Assembly: GCA_018241445.1 (NCBI GenBank)
Contig: JAFEDT010000004.1
Coordinates: 248,001 to 312,000 of the forward strand
DNA length: 64,000 bases
From: Pseudomonadota bacterium
Lineage (GTDB): Bacteria > Pseudomonadota > Gammaproteobacteria > Steroidobacterales > Steroidobacteraceae
Direction of reading: 5' to 3'
A program made the position numbers and the translations under genes. Below the pieces are notes generated by a model, which was not told the DNA's origin, did no database searches, and saw nothing but the letters and a program-made list of their open reading frames with translations. Shown in pieces: positions 25,991-35,389 of this stretch; position 1 is the first letter of the stretch; each line of letters starts with the position of its first letter.

Positions 25991-26422
25991 CTACTGAAGC
26001 TCGAGCGGCTTGGGTTGCTGGGCCTGGTGGGGATGCTCGCCGCCGGCGAACACGTGCAGCTTCCTGAACATGCGGCGGCCCAGCGGGTTCTTCGGCAGCA
26101 TCCCCTTGACGGCGAATTCGATTGCGCGCTCCGGGTGCTCGTTCATGAGCTTCTCCAGGGCGATCGACTTGATGCCACCGATGTAGCCGGTGTGGTGGTA
26201 GTAGATCTTGTCGGTCAGCTTGCGGCCGGTGACACGGATCTTCTGCGCGTTGACCACGACGATATGGTCACCCATGTCCACATGCGGGCTGTAATCGGCC
26301 TTGTGCTTGCCCTTGAGTCTGTGGGCAATCTGCGAGGCCAGGCGCCCGAGCGTCTTGTCGCTGGCGTCGACGATGAACCAGTCGCCGCGCACGGTGGCGG
26401 GCTTGGCAAATACAGTCTTCAT
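25991..26422 (-). CDS. rplM: 50S ribosomal protein L13
   Basis: 143 residues. N-terminus [58 protein letters not shown], and [20 protein letters not shown] are L13 signatures. Precedes rpsI as in most proteobacteria. Confidence 0.97.
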   Translation of the reverse strand: MKTVFAKPATVRGDWFIVDASDKTLGRLASQIAHRLKGKHKADYSPHVDMGDHIVVVNAQKIRVTGRKLTDKIYYHHTGYIGGIKSIALEKLMNEHPERAIEFAVKGMLPKNPLGRRMFRKLHVFAGGEHPHQAQQPKPLELQ

Positions 26423-26494
26423 AGTTCAACTCGTGGGCAGCCGGCTCGAGGGTGAATCCTTCGGAAAGCGGCCGGGGCCAAAAAAAGGCGGGGA

Positions 26495-26523
26495 AGTGTA
26501 CTCAAGCCGCCGTCCCAATGCAA
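26495..26523 (-). promoter_or_regulatory. Promoter of rplM-rpsI
   Basis: Minus strand -35 TTGCAT (26518-26523) and -10 TACACT (26495-26500) with a 17-bp spacer, giving a leader of about 70 nt. A possible leader for autogenous control; no known L13 motif was recognised. Confidence 0.6.
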
Positions 26524-26617
26524 AGTCAGCGCCACCGGCACGCCCTGCCCGTGGGGCCCGCGGGGAGGGTCGGCAAGCCCGCCCCGCCTGTATGCGCCTA
26601 TAATGTCCCTTAAGACC

Positions 26618-27265
26618 ATGGATTCCCGCCCTTTTCCCGAAGACGCGCTCATCGCGCTGGACCGTGCCCTGCGGGCCGTCTTCGCGCCGGCCCAGTCACG
26701 CCGTCCCGTGCCGGCGCCTACCCCTCCGGCCGGCCCATCCGCCCCCGCTCTTTCCGAGACCGAACGCCGCGAAAGCGCGGCGCTGATGCGGGTGAATCAC
26801 GCCGGGGAACTCGCCGCGCAGGCGCTCTACCACGGCCAGGCGTTGATGGCGCGCGGCCGGCAGATCCGCACCCTGCTGCTGGATGCCGCACAGTCGGAGT
26901 CCGATCACCTCGCCTGGTGCGAGGCGCGGCTCAAGGAACTCGGTGCACGCCCGAGCCTGCTCAATCCACTGTGGTACGCGGGCTCTTTCGCCATCGGGGC
27001 ACTGGTGGCCCTGGCCGGGGACCGGGCCAGCCTTGGCTTCGTGGCGGAGACGGAGCGGCAGGTCGAGGGTCATCTGGACAATCACCTCAACAGACTTCCA
27101 ACATCCGACGTGCGCAGCCGTGAGATACTTGCCGCCATGAGAGCCGAGGAGATCGGGCACGGTGCCGCGGCGAGCGCTGCCGGCGGCGTCACGCTGCCAC
27201 CGCCGGTGCCCACCCTCATGCGTCACACCGCCCGCGTCATGACCGGGGCGGCCTACTGGATCTGA
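26618..27265 (+). CDS. coq7: 2-polyprenyl-3-methyl-6-methoxy-1,4-benzoquinone monooxygenase (Coq7)
   Basis: Di-iron hydroxylase of ubiquinone synthesis, about 215 residues. Ligand motifs: [18 protein letters not shown] (Glu), [14 protein letters not shown] (Glu-x-x-His), [14 protein letters not shown] and [12 protein letters not shown]. The role parallels UbiF, replaced by Coq7 in this lineage. A frame start at 26603 overlaps a TATAAT hexamer (26599-26604), so I prefer the ATG at 26618, which lies 13 nt after that box. Confidence 0.92.
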   Translation: MDSRPFPEDALIALDRALRAVFAPAQSRRPVPAPTPPAGPSAPALSETERRESAALMRVNHAGELAAQALYHGQALMARGRQIRTLLLDAAQSESDHLAWCEARLKELGARPSLLNPLWYAGSFAIGALVALAGDRASLGFVAETERQVEGHLDNHLNRLPTSDVRSREILAAMRAEEIGHGAAASAAGGVTLPPPVPTLMRHTARVMTGAAYWI

Positions 27266-27316
27266 AGCCTTAAACCTAAGCGCCAGCAACCAAAAATCAG
27301 GGGTTCAAGGGGAGCC

Positions 27317-28084
27317 ATGGAAGAAAACATAAAGCCACTGAGCGAGATTCCCGCGATCAACCGCTTCCTCAGCTACTGCCGCATCCGCGCAGTGCCGTCG
27401 AAGACGGTGGTCATCCATGCCGGTGACCTGCCCGACGTTCTCTACTACATCATCAGCGGCTCGGTCGAGGTCATGATCGAGGACGAGGAAGGCAACGAGA
27501 TGGTGCTCGCCTACCTCAACCGCGGCCAGTTCTTTGGTGAGATGGGCCTGTTCTACGAGCAGCCTACCCGCAGTGCCTGGGTGCGCACGCGCAACCAGTG
27601 CGAGCTGGCGGAGATGACCTACCCGCGCTTCCGCCAGATCGCCGCGGAGAGCCCGGGCCTGGTGTTCGAGCTGGCCACCCAGCTCGCCACGCGCCTGGAC
27701 CGCACCAACCGCAAGCTGGGCGACCTCGCTTTCGTGGATGTCACCGGCCGGGTCGCCCACGCCATCATGGACCTGTGCGGGGAGCCGGATGCCATGACGC
27801 ACCCGGAGGGCATGCAGATCAAGGTGAGCCGGCAGGAACTGTCACGCCTGGTGGGCTGCTCGCGCGAGATGGCGGGCCGCGTGCTGAAGGTGCTGGAGGA
27901 GCAGGGGCTGCTGCGCGCCACCGGCAAGACCATCGTGGTGTTCAATGCGCGCCCGAAGATGAAGACCCGCCCGGTCATCGTCCCGGCGAAGCCCGGCACC
28001 AGCACGGCCGGCGCCCGGCCCGCGACCCAGCGGCCGGACGATGACTTCGATGACGATGACGACGATGAGGACGACGATGAGTAG
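27317..28084 (+). CDS. crp: Crp/Clp-type cyclic nucleotide-responsive regulator with acidic tail
   Basis: 255 residues. cNMP-binding domain (about 20-130): FFGEMGLFYEQPTRSAWVR contains the cAMP pocket Gly-Glu (74-75) and Arg-Ser (85-86). The residue pair equivalent to CRP Thr127/Ser128 is Thr130/Asn131. Winged helix about 168-200: VSRQELSRLVGCSREMAGRVLK is nearly CRP-like, so CRP-type sites are expected. After residue 210 there is an extension ending in fifteen Asp/Glu/Phe residues. Xanthomonad Clp proteins respond to c-di-GMP; whether this one binds cAMP or c-di-GMP cannot be decided by eye. AAGGGGAG precedes the ATG. Confidence 0.92.
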   Translation: MEENIKPLSEIPAINRFLSYCRIRAVPSKTVVIHAGDLPDVLYYIISGSVEVMIEDEEGNEMVLAYLNRGQFFGEMGLFYEQPTRSAWVRTRNQCELAEMTYPRFRQIAAESPGLVFELATQLATRLDRTNRKLGDLAFVDVTGRVAHAIMDLCGEPDAMTHPEGMQIKVSRQELSRLVGCSREMAGRVLKVLEEQGLLRATGKTIVVFNARPKMKTRPVIVPAKPGTSTAGARPATQRPDDDFDDDDDDEDDDE

Positions 28085-28093
28085 CCAGGTGGG

Positions 28094-28771
28094 CTAGGGG
28101 CCCAGCTGCTGCCGCATGAGCGCAAGCGTGCGCGCGTAGTCGCCGCTGCCGAAGATCGCCGAACCCGACACGAAAGTATCCGCGCCCGCTTCATGCGCAG
28201 CGCGGATATTGTCGGCCCTGATTCCCCCGTCGATCTCCAACCGCACCGGCCGCCCGGCGGCGTCGATGCGTGCGCGCGCATCGCGCAGTTTGCGCAGGCT
28301 GGTCGGAATGAACTGCTGACCGCCAAAGCCGGGGTTGACCGACATGATCAGCACCATGTCGATCAGCTCCAGCGTGTAATCCAGGTAGTCGAGCGGTGTC
28401 GCCGGGTTGAACACCAGCCCGGGCTTGCAGCCGTGCTCGCGGATCAGCGCGATGGTGCGGTCGATGTGCTCGCTGGCCTCGGGGTGGAAGGTGATATAGG
28501 TGGCGCCCGCCGCGGCAAAGTCGGGCACGATGCGGTCGACCGGCCGCACCATCAGGTGCACGTCGATCGGCGCCGTGACTCCGTGCTTGCGCAAGGCCGC
28601 GCACACCATCGGGCCGATGGTCAGGTTGGGCACGTAGTGGTTGTCCATCACGTCGAAATGCACCAGGTCGGCGCCCGCCGCCAGCACCGCCTCGACGTCC
28701 GCGCCCAGGCGCGCGAAGTCGGCCGACAGTATCGAGGGCGCGATCCACGCCGGCAGGCTGCTGCGTGCCAT
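28094..28771 (-). CDS. rpe: Ribulose-phosphate 3-epimerase
   Basis: 225-residue TIM barrel. Motifs [55 protein letters not shown] and [11 protein letters not shown] include the metal His/Asp ligands. Pentose phosphate pathway; 3 bp after purC on the same strand. Confidence 0.96.
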   Translation of the reverse strand: MARSSLPAWIAPSILSADFARLGADVEAVLAAGADLVHFDVMDNHYVPNLTIGPMVCAALRKHGVTAPIDVHLMVRPVDRIVPDFAAAGATYITFHPEASEHIDRTIALIREHGCKPGLVFNPATPLDYLDYTLELIDMVLIMSVNPGFGGQQFIPTSLRKLRDARARIDAAGRPVRLEIDGGIRADNIRAAHEAGADTFVSGSAIFGSGDYARTLALMRQQLGP

Positions 28772-28774
28772 GCT

Positions 28775-29668
28775 CTAAGCCTCCGCCGTCAGGCGCCGCA
28801 GCGCTTCGTGATACTTCTCGCTGGTGCGCGCCAGCACCTCCGCGGGCAGCCTGGGTCCAGGCGCCTTCTTGTTCCAGTCGAGGGTCTCCAGGTAGTCGCG
28901 CACGAACTGCTTGTCGAAACTCGGAGGGCTGATCCCGGTGCGGTAGCTGTCGGCCGGCCAGAAGCGCGAGGAATCCGGGGTCAGCACCTCATCGATCAGC
29001 GTCAGCCGCCCTGCCTCGTCGACCCCGAATTCGAACTTGGTGTCGGCGATGATGATGCCGCGGCTGCGGGCGTGGTCGGCGGCGAAGCGGTACAGCGCCA
29101 GCGCGGTGTCGCGCAGCTGGCGGGCCAGGTCCGCACCCAGCAATGCCTGCGCCTGCGCGAAGGGGATGTTCTCATCGTGGGCGCCGGCCGGCGCTTTGGT
29201 GGCGGGCGTGAACAGCGGCTGCGGCAGCTGCTGCGCCTGCGCCAGGCCCGGCGGCAGCGCGATGCCGCAAACCGCGCCGCTCGCCTGGTAGTCCTTCCAG
29301 CCCGAGCCGATCAGGTAACCGCGCACGACGGCCTCGATCGGCAGGGCCCGCAGGCGCCGCACCAGTACTGCCCTGCCCTCCAGCATCTCTAATTGCTGCG
29401 GATCGCGGATCACGCTCGCAAGCGCGCGCCCGGTAAGGTGATTGGGCACCAGGTGCCGGGTGCGTTCGAACCAGAAGTTGGATATCGCGTTGAGGACCCG
29501 GCCCTTGTCGGGAACCGGATCCGGCATCACCACGTCGAAAGCCGACAGCCGGTCGGTGGTGACCATCAGCAGGGTGTCGGCATCGACCGCGTAGATGTCG
29601 CGCACCTTGCCTTCGTGCAGGCGCGTGAACCCGGTGAGCTGGGTACGGTAAACACAGGGAGCTGACAT
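28775..29668 (-). CDS. purC: Phosphoribosylaminoimidazole-succinocarboxamide synthase
   Basis: SAICAR synthase, 297 residues (the longer, yeast-like PurC type; short bacterial PurC is about 240). Motifs: LHEGKVRDIYAVD, TTDRLSAFDVVMPDPVPDKGRVLN, EAVVRGYLIGSGWKDY, IADTKFEFGVDE and LIDEVLTPDSSRFWPAD. ATG at 29668 (MSAPCVYR) chosen; the 977-codon open frame upstream crosses djlA and yihY and is antisense noise. A TATAGT box at 29678-29683 lies 9 nt upstream. Confidence 0.95.
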   Translation of the reverse strand: MSAPCVYRTQLTGFTRLHEGKVRDIYAVDADTLLMVTTDRLSAFDVVMPDPVPDKGRVLNAISNFWFERTRHLVPNHLTGRALASVIRDPQQLEMLEGRAVLVRRLRALPIEAVVRGYLIGSGWKDYQASGAVCGIALPPGLAQAQQLPQPLFTPATKAPAGAHDENIPFAQAQALLGADLARQLRDTALALYRFAADHARSRGIIIADTKFEFGVDEAGRLTLIDEVLTPDSSRFWPADSYRTGISPPSFDKQFVRDYLETLDWNKKAPGPRLPAEVLARTSEKYHEALRRLTAEA

Positions 29669-29689
29669 GCCCTTGGTACTATAACCCGC

Positions 29690-30499
29690 ATGGCGATGAA
29701 GTGGATGGGCAAGCTGGCAGGCGGGCTGCTCGGGGCGCTGACACTCGGGCCGCTGGGCGCCGCGCTGGGTGTGTTGCTCGGGCACCAGTTCGACGAGCAG
29801 GAGCCATACGATCCGCGGGTTGCCGGTCCGCTGCCGGACCCGCAGGCCGTCAGTGAACGTTTTTTTCGCGGCACCTTCCGTGTCATGGGCTGCCTGGCAA
29901 AGTCCGACGGGCGGGTCTCGGAGCGGGAGATCTCCGCGGCGCGCGCCGTGATGGACGAGCTGCGCCTGGCTGCCTCGCAGGTGCAGGAGGCCATCGCCTG
30001 CTTCACCGCCGGCAAGCGGGCGGACTTCGACCTGGCGGCGGAACTTGCGGCGTTGCGCCAGGTGCTGCATGGCCGGCCGGACCTGTCGCGCATCTTCCTG
30101 GAAATCCAGGTGCGCGCCGCACTCTCGGGCAACAACATGGAGGGCCCGGTGCGAGCGCTGCTGGCGCGTGTCGGCGCGGCGCTGGGCGTGTCCGCGCTGG
30201 AGTGCGCGCAGATCGAGGCAATCCTGCGCCTCCAGCGCGGCGCCCATGGCGCGGACGCACGGCACAGCGCGCCCTCGCGTGACCAGGCGCTCGCGCAGGC
30301 CTACCGGGTGCTGCAGGCCGAGCCGACCGACAGCGACGCCGAGGTCGCGAAAGCCTACCGCCGCCAGTTGCAGCGGCACCACCCGGACAAACTGAAGGCG
30401 AACGGCCTGCCGGAGTCGATGCTGGCCCACGCCAAGCAGCGCACCCAGCAGATCATCGAGGCGTGGGAATTGGTGCGCGAGCGGCGCGGCCTGCGCTGA
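29690..30499 (+). CDS. djlA: Membrane-anchored DnaJ-like co-chaperone DjlA
   Basis: 269 residues. N-terminal glycine-rich membrane segment GGLLGALTLGPLGAALGVLLGH (about 10-32); a central TerB-like domain (MGCLAKSDGRVSEREI); a C-terminal J domain with HPD in QRHHPDKLKANG (about 224-235). Stimulates DnaK at the inner membrane. A TATAAC box at 29680-29685 is 4 nt before the ATG and overlaps the purC -10 on the other strand. Confidence 0.93.
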   Translation: MAMKWMGKLAGGLLGALTLGPLGAALGVLLGHQFDEQEPYDPRVAGPLPDPQAVSERFFRGTFRVMGCLAKSDGRVSEREISAARAVMDELRLAASQVQEAIACFTAGKRADFDLAAELAALRQVLHGRPDLSRIFLEIQVRAALSGNNMEGPVRALLARVGAALGVSALECAQIEAILRLQRGAHGADARHSAPSRDQALAQAYRVLQAEPTDSDAEVAKAYRRQLQRHHPDKLKANGLPESMLAHAKQRTQQIIEAWELVRERRGLR

Positions 30500-30517
30500 A
30501 GCCTGTATCCTTGGCGC

Positions 30518-31870
30518 ATGTGGGCGCGAATCTGGGGCTTCCTCGACTGGTGCTTCTTCGGTCCGGCCTCGCAACGCCCGGGCCTGGGAGGCGCGGTGCT
30601 GCGGGTGCTGCGCTATGCCTATGCCGTGGTGCGCGACCTGCTGCGCGGGGAGATCAACCTGCGCGCCATGGGGCTGGTGTACACCACGCTGCTGTCGCTG
30701 ATCCCGCTGCTGGCCTTCAGTTTCGCGATCCTCAAGCTCTTTGGCGGGCACCAGCGCCTGGTGCCGGTAGTCCATGAATTCTTCAGCCCGCTCGGCGCGA
30801 CAGCCGCCGCGGAACTGACCGCGCGCGTCCTGAACTTCGCCAACCACGTCAGCAGCGGCGTGGTCGGCTCGGTCGGCCTGGCGCTGCTGGCCTGGACCCT
30901 GATCGGCACCATCAAGAAGGTCGAGGACAGCTTCAACTTCCTGTGGCACGTCGACCAGGCGCGCAGCTTCGCGCGCCGCCTGGCGGAATACTCGACGCTG
31001 CTGATTGCCGGTCCGGTGCTGCTGGTCGGATTCCTCGGCCTGACACATGCGGCGCTCGACAGTGCGCCGGTGCAGGAAATGGTGCGCCTGCCGTTGCTGC
31101 AGCGCCTGCGCGGCACCGGCATCGCGCTCGCTCCCTACGCCATGGTCACCGCCTTCTTCACCGCGATGTACATGATGGTTCCCAACACCCGGGTTCAGTG
31201 GCGCGCGGCCCTGACCGGCGCGGTGGTGGCGGGAGTTGCCTGGGCGGCCACGGGCAAGATGTTCACCGCTTTCGTGGTGTACTCGACCCGCCTGACCATC
31301 GTCTATGCTGGCTTCGCCTTCGTGGTGGCGGCGCTGCTGTGGACGTATTTCGGCTGGCTGATCCTGCTGGCCGGCGCGCTGCTGTCCTTCTACGTGCAGA
31401 ACCCGACCTATCTGCGGCTCGGGCTGCAGCAGTTGCGACTGTCGGCGGAGGAACAGGAACAGCTGGCGCTGCGCATCATGTACTACCTGGGTCGGGCGCA
31501 CGTGGCCGGCGGGCGCCGCTGGAGCGTGGCGCGCCTGGCGACCGAACTCGACCTGCCGGGCATCGCGGTGGCGCAGATGGCCGGGGCGCTGGAACACGCC
31601 CGGCTGTTGCTGGTGACCGACAACGACGAGCTGGTCCCGGGGCGCGATCCCGGCAGCATACGTGCCATCGAGATCCTGGAGATTGCGCGCCGTCAGCGCA
31701 GCGGTCACGTGCTGCCGCGCCTGGTGCCGCTGCCGCCGGTGGACCGGCTGCTCTCGGGGATCGCCGATGCCCGCCGCAGCCTGTGCGGGGAACTGACGCT
31801 ACGCGATCTGATCGACGAGGTGCCGCGGCCGGCACTACTGGTCACTCACCGGCAATCGTCATCTCGCTGA
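30518..31870 (+). CDS. yihY: YihY/BrkB-family inner membrane protein
   Basis: 450 residues, about six TM helices in the first 300 (LVYTTLLSLIPLLAFSFAILKLFG; VVGSVGLALLAWTLIGTI; LLIAGPVLLVGFLGL; AALTGAVVAGVAWAATGKMF; GWLILLAGALLSF), then a soluble C-terminal domain resembling a winged helix (ARLATELDLPGIAVAQMAGAL). Formerly called RNase BN, a label that is incorrect for this family. TATCCT at 30506-30511 lies 6 nt before the ATG. Its 3' end overlaps convergent pmbA by 29 bp. Confidence 0.9.
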   Translation: MWARIWGFLDWCFFGPASQRPGLGGAVLRVLRYAYAVVRDLLRGEINLRAMGLVYTTLLSLIPLLAFSFAILKLFGGHQRLVPVVHEFFSPLGATAAAELTARVLNFANHVSSGVVGSVGLALLAWTLIGTIKKVEDSFNFLWHVDQARSFARRLAEYSTLLIAGPVLLVGFLGLTHAALDSAPVQEMVRLPLLQRLRGTGIALAPYAMVTAFFTAMYMMVPNTRVQWRAALTGAVVAGVAWAATGKMFTAFVVYSTRLTIVYAGFAFVVAALLWTYFGWLILLAGALLSFYVQNPTYLRLGLQQLRLSAEEQEQLALRIMYYLGRAHVAGGRRWSVARLATELDLPGIAVAQMAGALEHARLLLVTDNDELVPGRDPGSIRAIEILEIARRQRSGHVLPRLVPLPPVDRLLSGIADARRSLCGELTLRDLIDEVPRPALLVTHRQSSSR

Positions 31871-33203
31871 GCAGCACCGATGGTGCGCGGATGCCGCCGC
31901 GCGAGTCGACGTCGTCGCCCAGCGCCACGATCTCGCGGTACATGTTGCGCAGGTTGCCGGCAATGGTGATCTCGTGCACCGGGTATGCAATCGCCCCGTT
32001 CTCCACCCAGAAGCCGCTGGCGCCGCGCGAATAGTCGCCGGTCACGGTGTTGACTCCCTGCCCCATCAGCTCCGTCACCAGCAGCCCGCTGCCGAGTTGC
32101 CGCAGAAACTGCTGCGGCCCGAGCGCCCCCGCGGACGTGCCGATCAGCAGGTTGTGGATGCCACCGGCATTGCCGGTAGGCTGCAGGCCCAGGCGCCGTG
32201 CGGAGTAGCTGCTGAGCACGTAGCCGGTCAGGACACCGTCGCGCACCAGGTCGCGGTCGTGCGTGGCGGCGCCTTCCTGGTCGAAGGGACTGCTGCCCAG
32301 GCCCTTGCGTATATGCGGGCGCTCCAGCGCCTGCAGGAACGACGGGAACACCTGCTCGCCCGCCGCACCGAGCAGGAAGGACGCCTTGCGGTACTGGGCC
32401 CCGCCGCTGACAGCAGCGACGAAGTGCCCGAACAGTCCACGCGCCAGCTCCGGCACGAAGGCCACGGGTGCGCGGCGCGTGCCCAGCCGGCGCCCCCCCA
32501 GGCGGGCCAGTGCCCGCGTGCCGGCGGTGCGCCCGACGCTGGCCGCGTCGGCCAGGTCGGCGGCATCGCGCGCCACGGTGTACCAGTAGTCGCGCTGCAT
32601 GTCTTGCGCGTCCTGGGCCACCAGCGAACAGCTCACCGAATGGCTGGTAGAGGAATAGCCCGCGAGAAAGCCGAGAGAGTTGCCGTACACGCCGGTGTGC
32701 CGCTGGCTGCTGACCGAACCGCCCTCGGAGTTGGTGAGGCGCGCATCCAGGGCCAGTCCCGCACTCTCGCAGCCACGGGCCAGTTCGATGGCGCGCGCAG
32801 CATCCACGTCCCAGGGGTGATCCAGGTCGAGGTCGGGAATGTCGCGCTGCAGCGCGCCGGGGTCGATCAGCCCGGCGTAGGGATCTTCGGCGGTGAAGCG
32901 CGCGATCGCGCAGGCCTTGGCGACAGTCTCGCGGACCGCGGCGGCGGCCAGGTCGGCGGTGCTGGCGGAGCCCTTGCGTTTACCGAAGTACACCGTCACC
33001 CCGAGTCCCCGGTCGCGCTGGTATTCCAGCGTGTCGACCTCGCCCAGGCGCACGCTCACCGACAGGCCCTGGCTGACAGAGGCGTCGGCGTCGCACTCAC
33101 TGGCACCCTGGGCGCGGGCTTCGTTGAGCGCCAGGCTCACGACATCACTCAACAGTGCGCGCGGGTCCGCGGTGGACGGCGTGCTTATAGTCTGAACTGA
33201 CAT
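31842..33203 (-). CDS. pmbA: Metalloprotease PmbA/TldE
   Basis: 453 residues, partner of TldD in peptide maturation and CcdA degradation. Typical features: LEYQRDRGLGVTVYFGKRKGSAST, SEGGSVSSQRHTGVYGNSLGF, PLTGYVLSSYSARRLGLQPTGNAGGIHN and VTGDYSRGASGFWVENGAIAYPV. The metal-binding HExxxH is absent as expected for TldE. ATG at 33203 matches the family length. TldD lies at 37361. Confidence 0.94.
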   Translation of the reverse strand: MSVQTISTPSTADPRALLSDVVSLALNEARAQGASECDADASVSQGLSVSVRLGEVDTLEYQRDRGLGVTVYFGKRKGSASTADLAAAAVRETVAKACAIARFTAEDPYAGLIDPGALQRDIPDLDLDHPWDVDAARAIELARGCESAGLALDARLTNSEGGSVSSQRHTGVYGNSLGFLAGYSSTSHSVSCSLVAQDAQDMQRDYWYTVARDAADLADAASVGRTAGTRALARLGGRRLGTRRAPVAFVPELARGLFGHFVAAVSGGAQYRKASFLLGAAGEQVFPSFLQALERPHIRKGLGSSPFDQEGAATHDRDLVRDGVLTGYVLSSYSARRLGLQPTGNAGGIHNLLIGTSAGALGPQQFLRQLGSGLLVTELMGQGVNTVTGDYSRGASGFWVENGAIAYPVHEITIAGNLRNMYREIVALGDDVDSRGGIRAPSVLLSEMTIAGE

Positions 33204-33230
33204 AGTGGATAATTCTGCCCGAAACAGACC

Positions 33231-33743
33231 ATGACAGCACCGGACAACGACCACGAGGGCCGCCCCAGCAAGAGCGCCCGCAAGCGCGCCGCCCACGCGG
33301 CCCAGGACCTGGGCGAGGCGCTGGTGCGGCTGCGCGAGCCGGAGCTGGCGGCGCTGGAGCTGCCGGAAACACTGGCGGAAGCCATACGTGCTGCGCGCAG
33401 CATCAGCAGCCGCGCCGGCGGGGCGCGCCAGCGCCAGTACATCGGCAAACTGATGCGCGGCATCGACACCGCGCCCATCGAGGCGGCGCTGGCCGCACGC
33501 CACGCCCAGGATGCACAGGAGACCGAGCGCTTCAAACGCACCGAAATCTGGCGCGAACGGCTCATCGGCGAGGGCGAGCCGGCGCTCGCGGAACTGGTCC
33601 GCTGGTACCCGCAGCTCGACCGCCAGCAGTGGCGCGCGCGTATCGCGGTTGCCGCCGCCGAGCGCGCCCGCAGCGGCGCCGTCGGCCCGGCGGCGCGCGA
33701 GCTGTTTCGCGCGCTGCGGGCCTTGTTCGCTACAATGCCATGA
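33231..33743 (+). CDS. darP: Ribosome-associated 50S assembly factor DarP/YjgA
   Basis: 170 residues, highly charged and helical. Family marks: [59 protein letters not shown]. Usually adjacent to pmbA and divergent from it, as here. It overlaps purE (ATGA). Confidence 0.9.
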   Translation: MTAPDNDHEGRPSKSARKRAAHAAQDLGEALVRLREPELAALELPETLAEAIRAARSISSRAGGARQRQYIGKLMRGIDTAPIEAALAARHAQDAQETERFKRTEIWRERLIGEGEPALAELVRWYPQLDRQQWRARIAVAAAERARSGAVGPAARELFRALRALFATMP

Positions 33744-34243
33744 TGACTCCGCTGGTCGGCATCATCATGGGTTCATCGTCCGACTGGGAAACCATGCAGT
33801 CGGCGGCCGACACCCTTACCAAGCTCTCGGTACCGCACGAGGTCCGCGTGGTGTCGGCGCATCGCACGCCCGACCTGCTGTTCGAGTATGCCGGGGAAGC
33901 ACGCGGGCGCGGACTGGAGGTGCTGATCGCCGGCGCGGGCGGCGCCGCCCACCTGCCGGGCATGGCCGCCGCCAAGACCAGCCTGCCGGTGCTGGGCGTG
34001 CCGGTGCAGTCCCGGACACTGAACGGCCTGGACTCCCTTCTGTCGATCGTGCAGATGCCCGCGGGCGTGCCGGTGGCCACCTTTGCCATCGGGGCCGCCG
34101 GTGCGGCCAACGCCGCGCTGTTTGCCGCCGCAATCCTGGCGCCGCGCTACTCCGCCATTGCCGGTGCGCTGGAGGAGTTCCGCGCCCGCCAGACCGCTGG
34201 CGTGCTGGCGGCCGTGGATCCGCGCACCCTGCCGCGTCCATGA
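33740..34243 (+). CDS. purE: 5-(carboxyamino)imidazole ribonucleotide mutase
   Basis: 167 residues, converts N5-CAIR to CAIR. Class I signature: [60 protein letters not shown] at 33740 overlaps the darP stop; upstream frame is inside darP. Overlaps purK by 4 bp. Confidence 0.96.
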   Translation: MMTPLVGIIMGSSSDWETMQSAADTLTKLSVPHEVRVVSAHRTPDLLFEYAGEARGRGLEVLIAGAGGAAHLPGMAAAKTSLPVLGVPVQSRTLNGLDSLLSIVQMPAGVPVATFAIGAAGAANAALFAAAILAPRYSAIAGALEEFRARQTAGVLAAVDPRTLPRP

Positions 34244-35346
34244 CCGTCGGTGTCCTGGGCGGCGGCCAGCTCGGCCGCATGCTGGCATTATCCGGCTATC
34301 CGCTCGGCCTCAGCTTCCTGTGCCTGGATCCCGCCGTCGATGCGCCCGCCGGCCAGGTGGCGCCGCTGCTGCGCGGCGCCTTCACGGACACGCGGCTGCT
34401 GCGCCGGCTCGCGCGGCGCTGCGAGGTTGTCACCTTCGATTGGGAGAATGTTTCGGTCGCTACGCTGCGCTCGGCCATGCGCGGCAGCGGCGCACGCCTG
34501 GCGCCACCGCTGCCCGCCCTGGCCACCGGCCAGGACCGGGTCGCGGAGAAGCGCCTGTTCGAGCGGCTCGGCATCCCGACGACACGCTGGCAGGCGGTCG
34601 ACTCGCGCGACGATCTCGAGCGCGCACTGCGTCGTGTCGGCCTGCCGGGTGTGCTCAAGACCCGCCGCCTGGGATACGACGGCAAGGGCCAGGCCGTGGT
34701 GCGCGATGCTCCCGCCGCGGCCGCAGCCTGGGAGCGTCTGGGCGGTGTGCCGCTTCTGTACGAGGAGTGGGTGCCCTTCGACTGCGAGGTGTCCATTATC
34801 GGGGCGCGCCGCCGCAGCGGCGAGATCGCGGTGTACCCGCTGTGCGGCAACATACACTCCGGCGGCGTGTTGCGACTGACGCGCGCGCCCTGGGGCGCGC
34901 CGCGCCTGCAGCGGCTGGCAGCGGGCCACCTGCGCCGGATGCTGGAGCACTTCCGCTACAGCGGCGTGCTCACCATCGAGTTCTTCGTGCGCGGCGGACG
35001 GCTGCTCGCCAACGAGCTGGCGCCCCGGGTACACAACTCCGGTCACTGGACCATCGAGGGCGCGGTCACCAGCCAGTTCGAGAATCACCTGCGCGCCATC
35101 CTTGACCTGCCGCTGGGCAGCACCGCCGCCCTCGGCCACGCCGCGATGATCAACTTCATCGGCCACATGCCGGCGCGCACCGCCCTGCTGTCGCGTCCTG
35201 GGCTGCACCTGCACGACTACGGCAAGCAGCCGCGTCCGGGGCGCAAGATCGGCCACTGTTGCCTGGTGGAGACAACAGCCGCCCGCCGCGATGCCCGGGT
35301 GCGGCGGCTGCTGGCGGAATTGGCCGTCGGCATAACTCTCCCGTAA
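34240..35346 (+). CDS. purK: 5-(carboxyamino)imidazole ribonucleotide synthase
   Basis: 368-residue ATP-grasp enzyme making N5-CAIR from AIR and bicarbonate. Motifs: [81 protein letters not shown] at 34240 overlaps the purE stop. Works with PurE next door. Confidence 0.95.
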   Translation: MTVGVLGGGQLGRMLALSGYPLGLSFLCLDPAVDAPAGQVAPLLRGAFTDTRLLRRLARRCEVVTFDWENVSVATLRSAMRGSGARLAPPLPALATGQDRVAEKRLFERLGIPTTRWQAVDSRDDLERALRRVGLPGVLKTRRLGYDGKGQAVVRDAPAAAAAWERLGGVPLLYEEWVPFDCEVSIIGARRRSGEIAVYPLCGNIHSGGVLRLTRAPWGAPRLQRLAAGHLRRMLEHFRYSGVLTIEFFVRGGRLLANELAPRVHNSGHWTIEGAVTSQFENHLRAILDLPLGSTAALGHAAMINFIGHMPARTALLSRPGLHLHDYGKQPRPGRKIGHCCLVETTAARRDARVRRLLAELAVGITLP

Positions 35347-35389
35347 CATGGCGCGCGGACCCGCAGCCGCGGCGGGTCACGGACAGCGC

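Noticed and set aside
28775..31708. 977-codon minus-strand open frame
   Set aside because: Only the last 297 codons are purC. The rest is antisense to djlA and yihY and is an effect of high GC.
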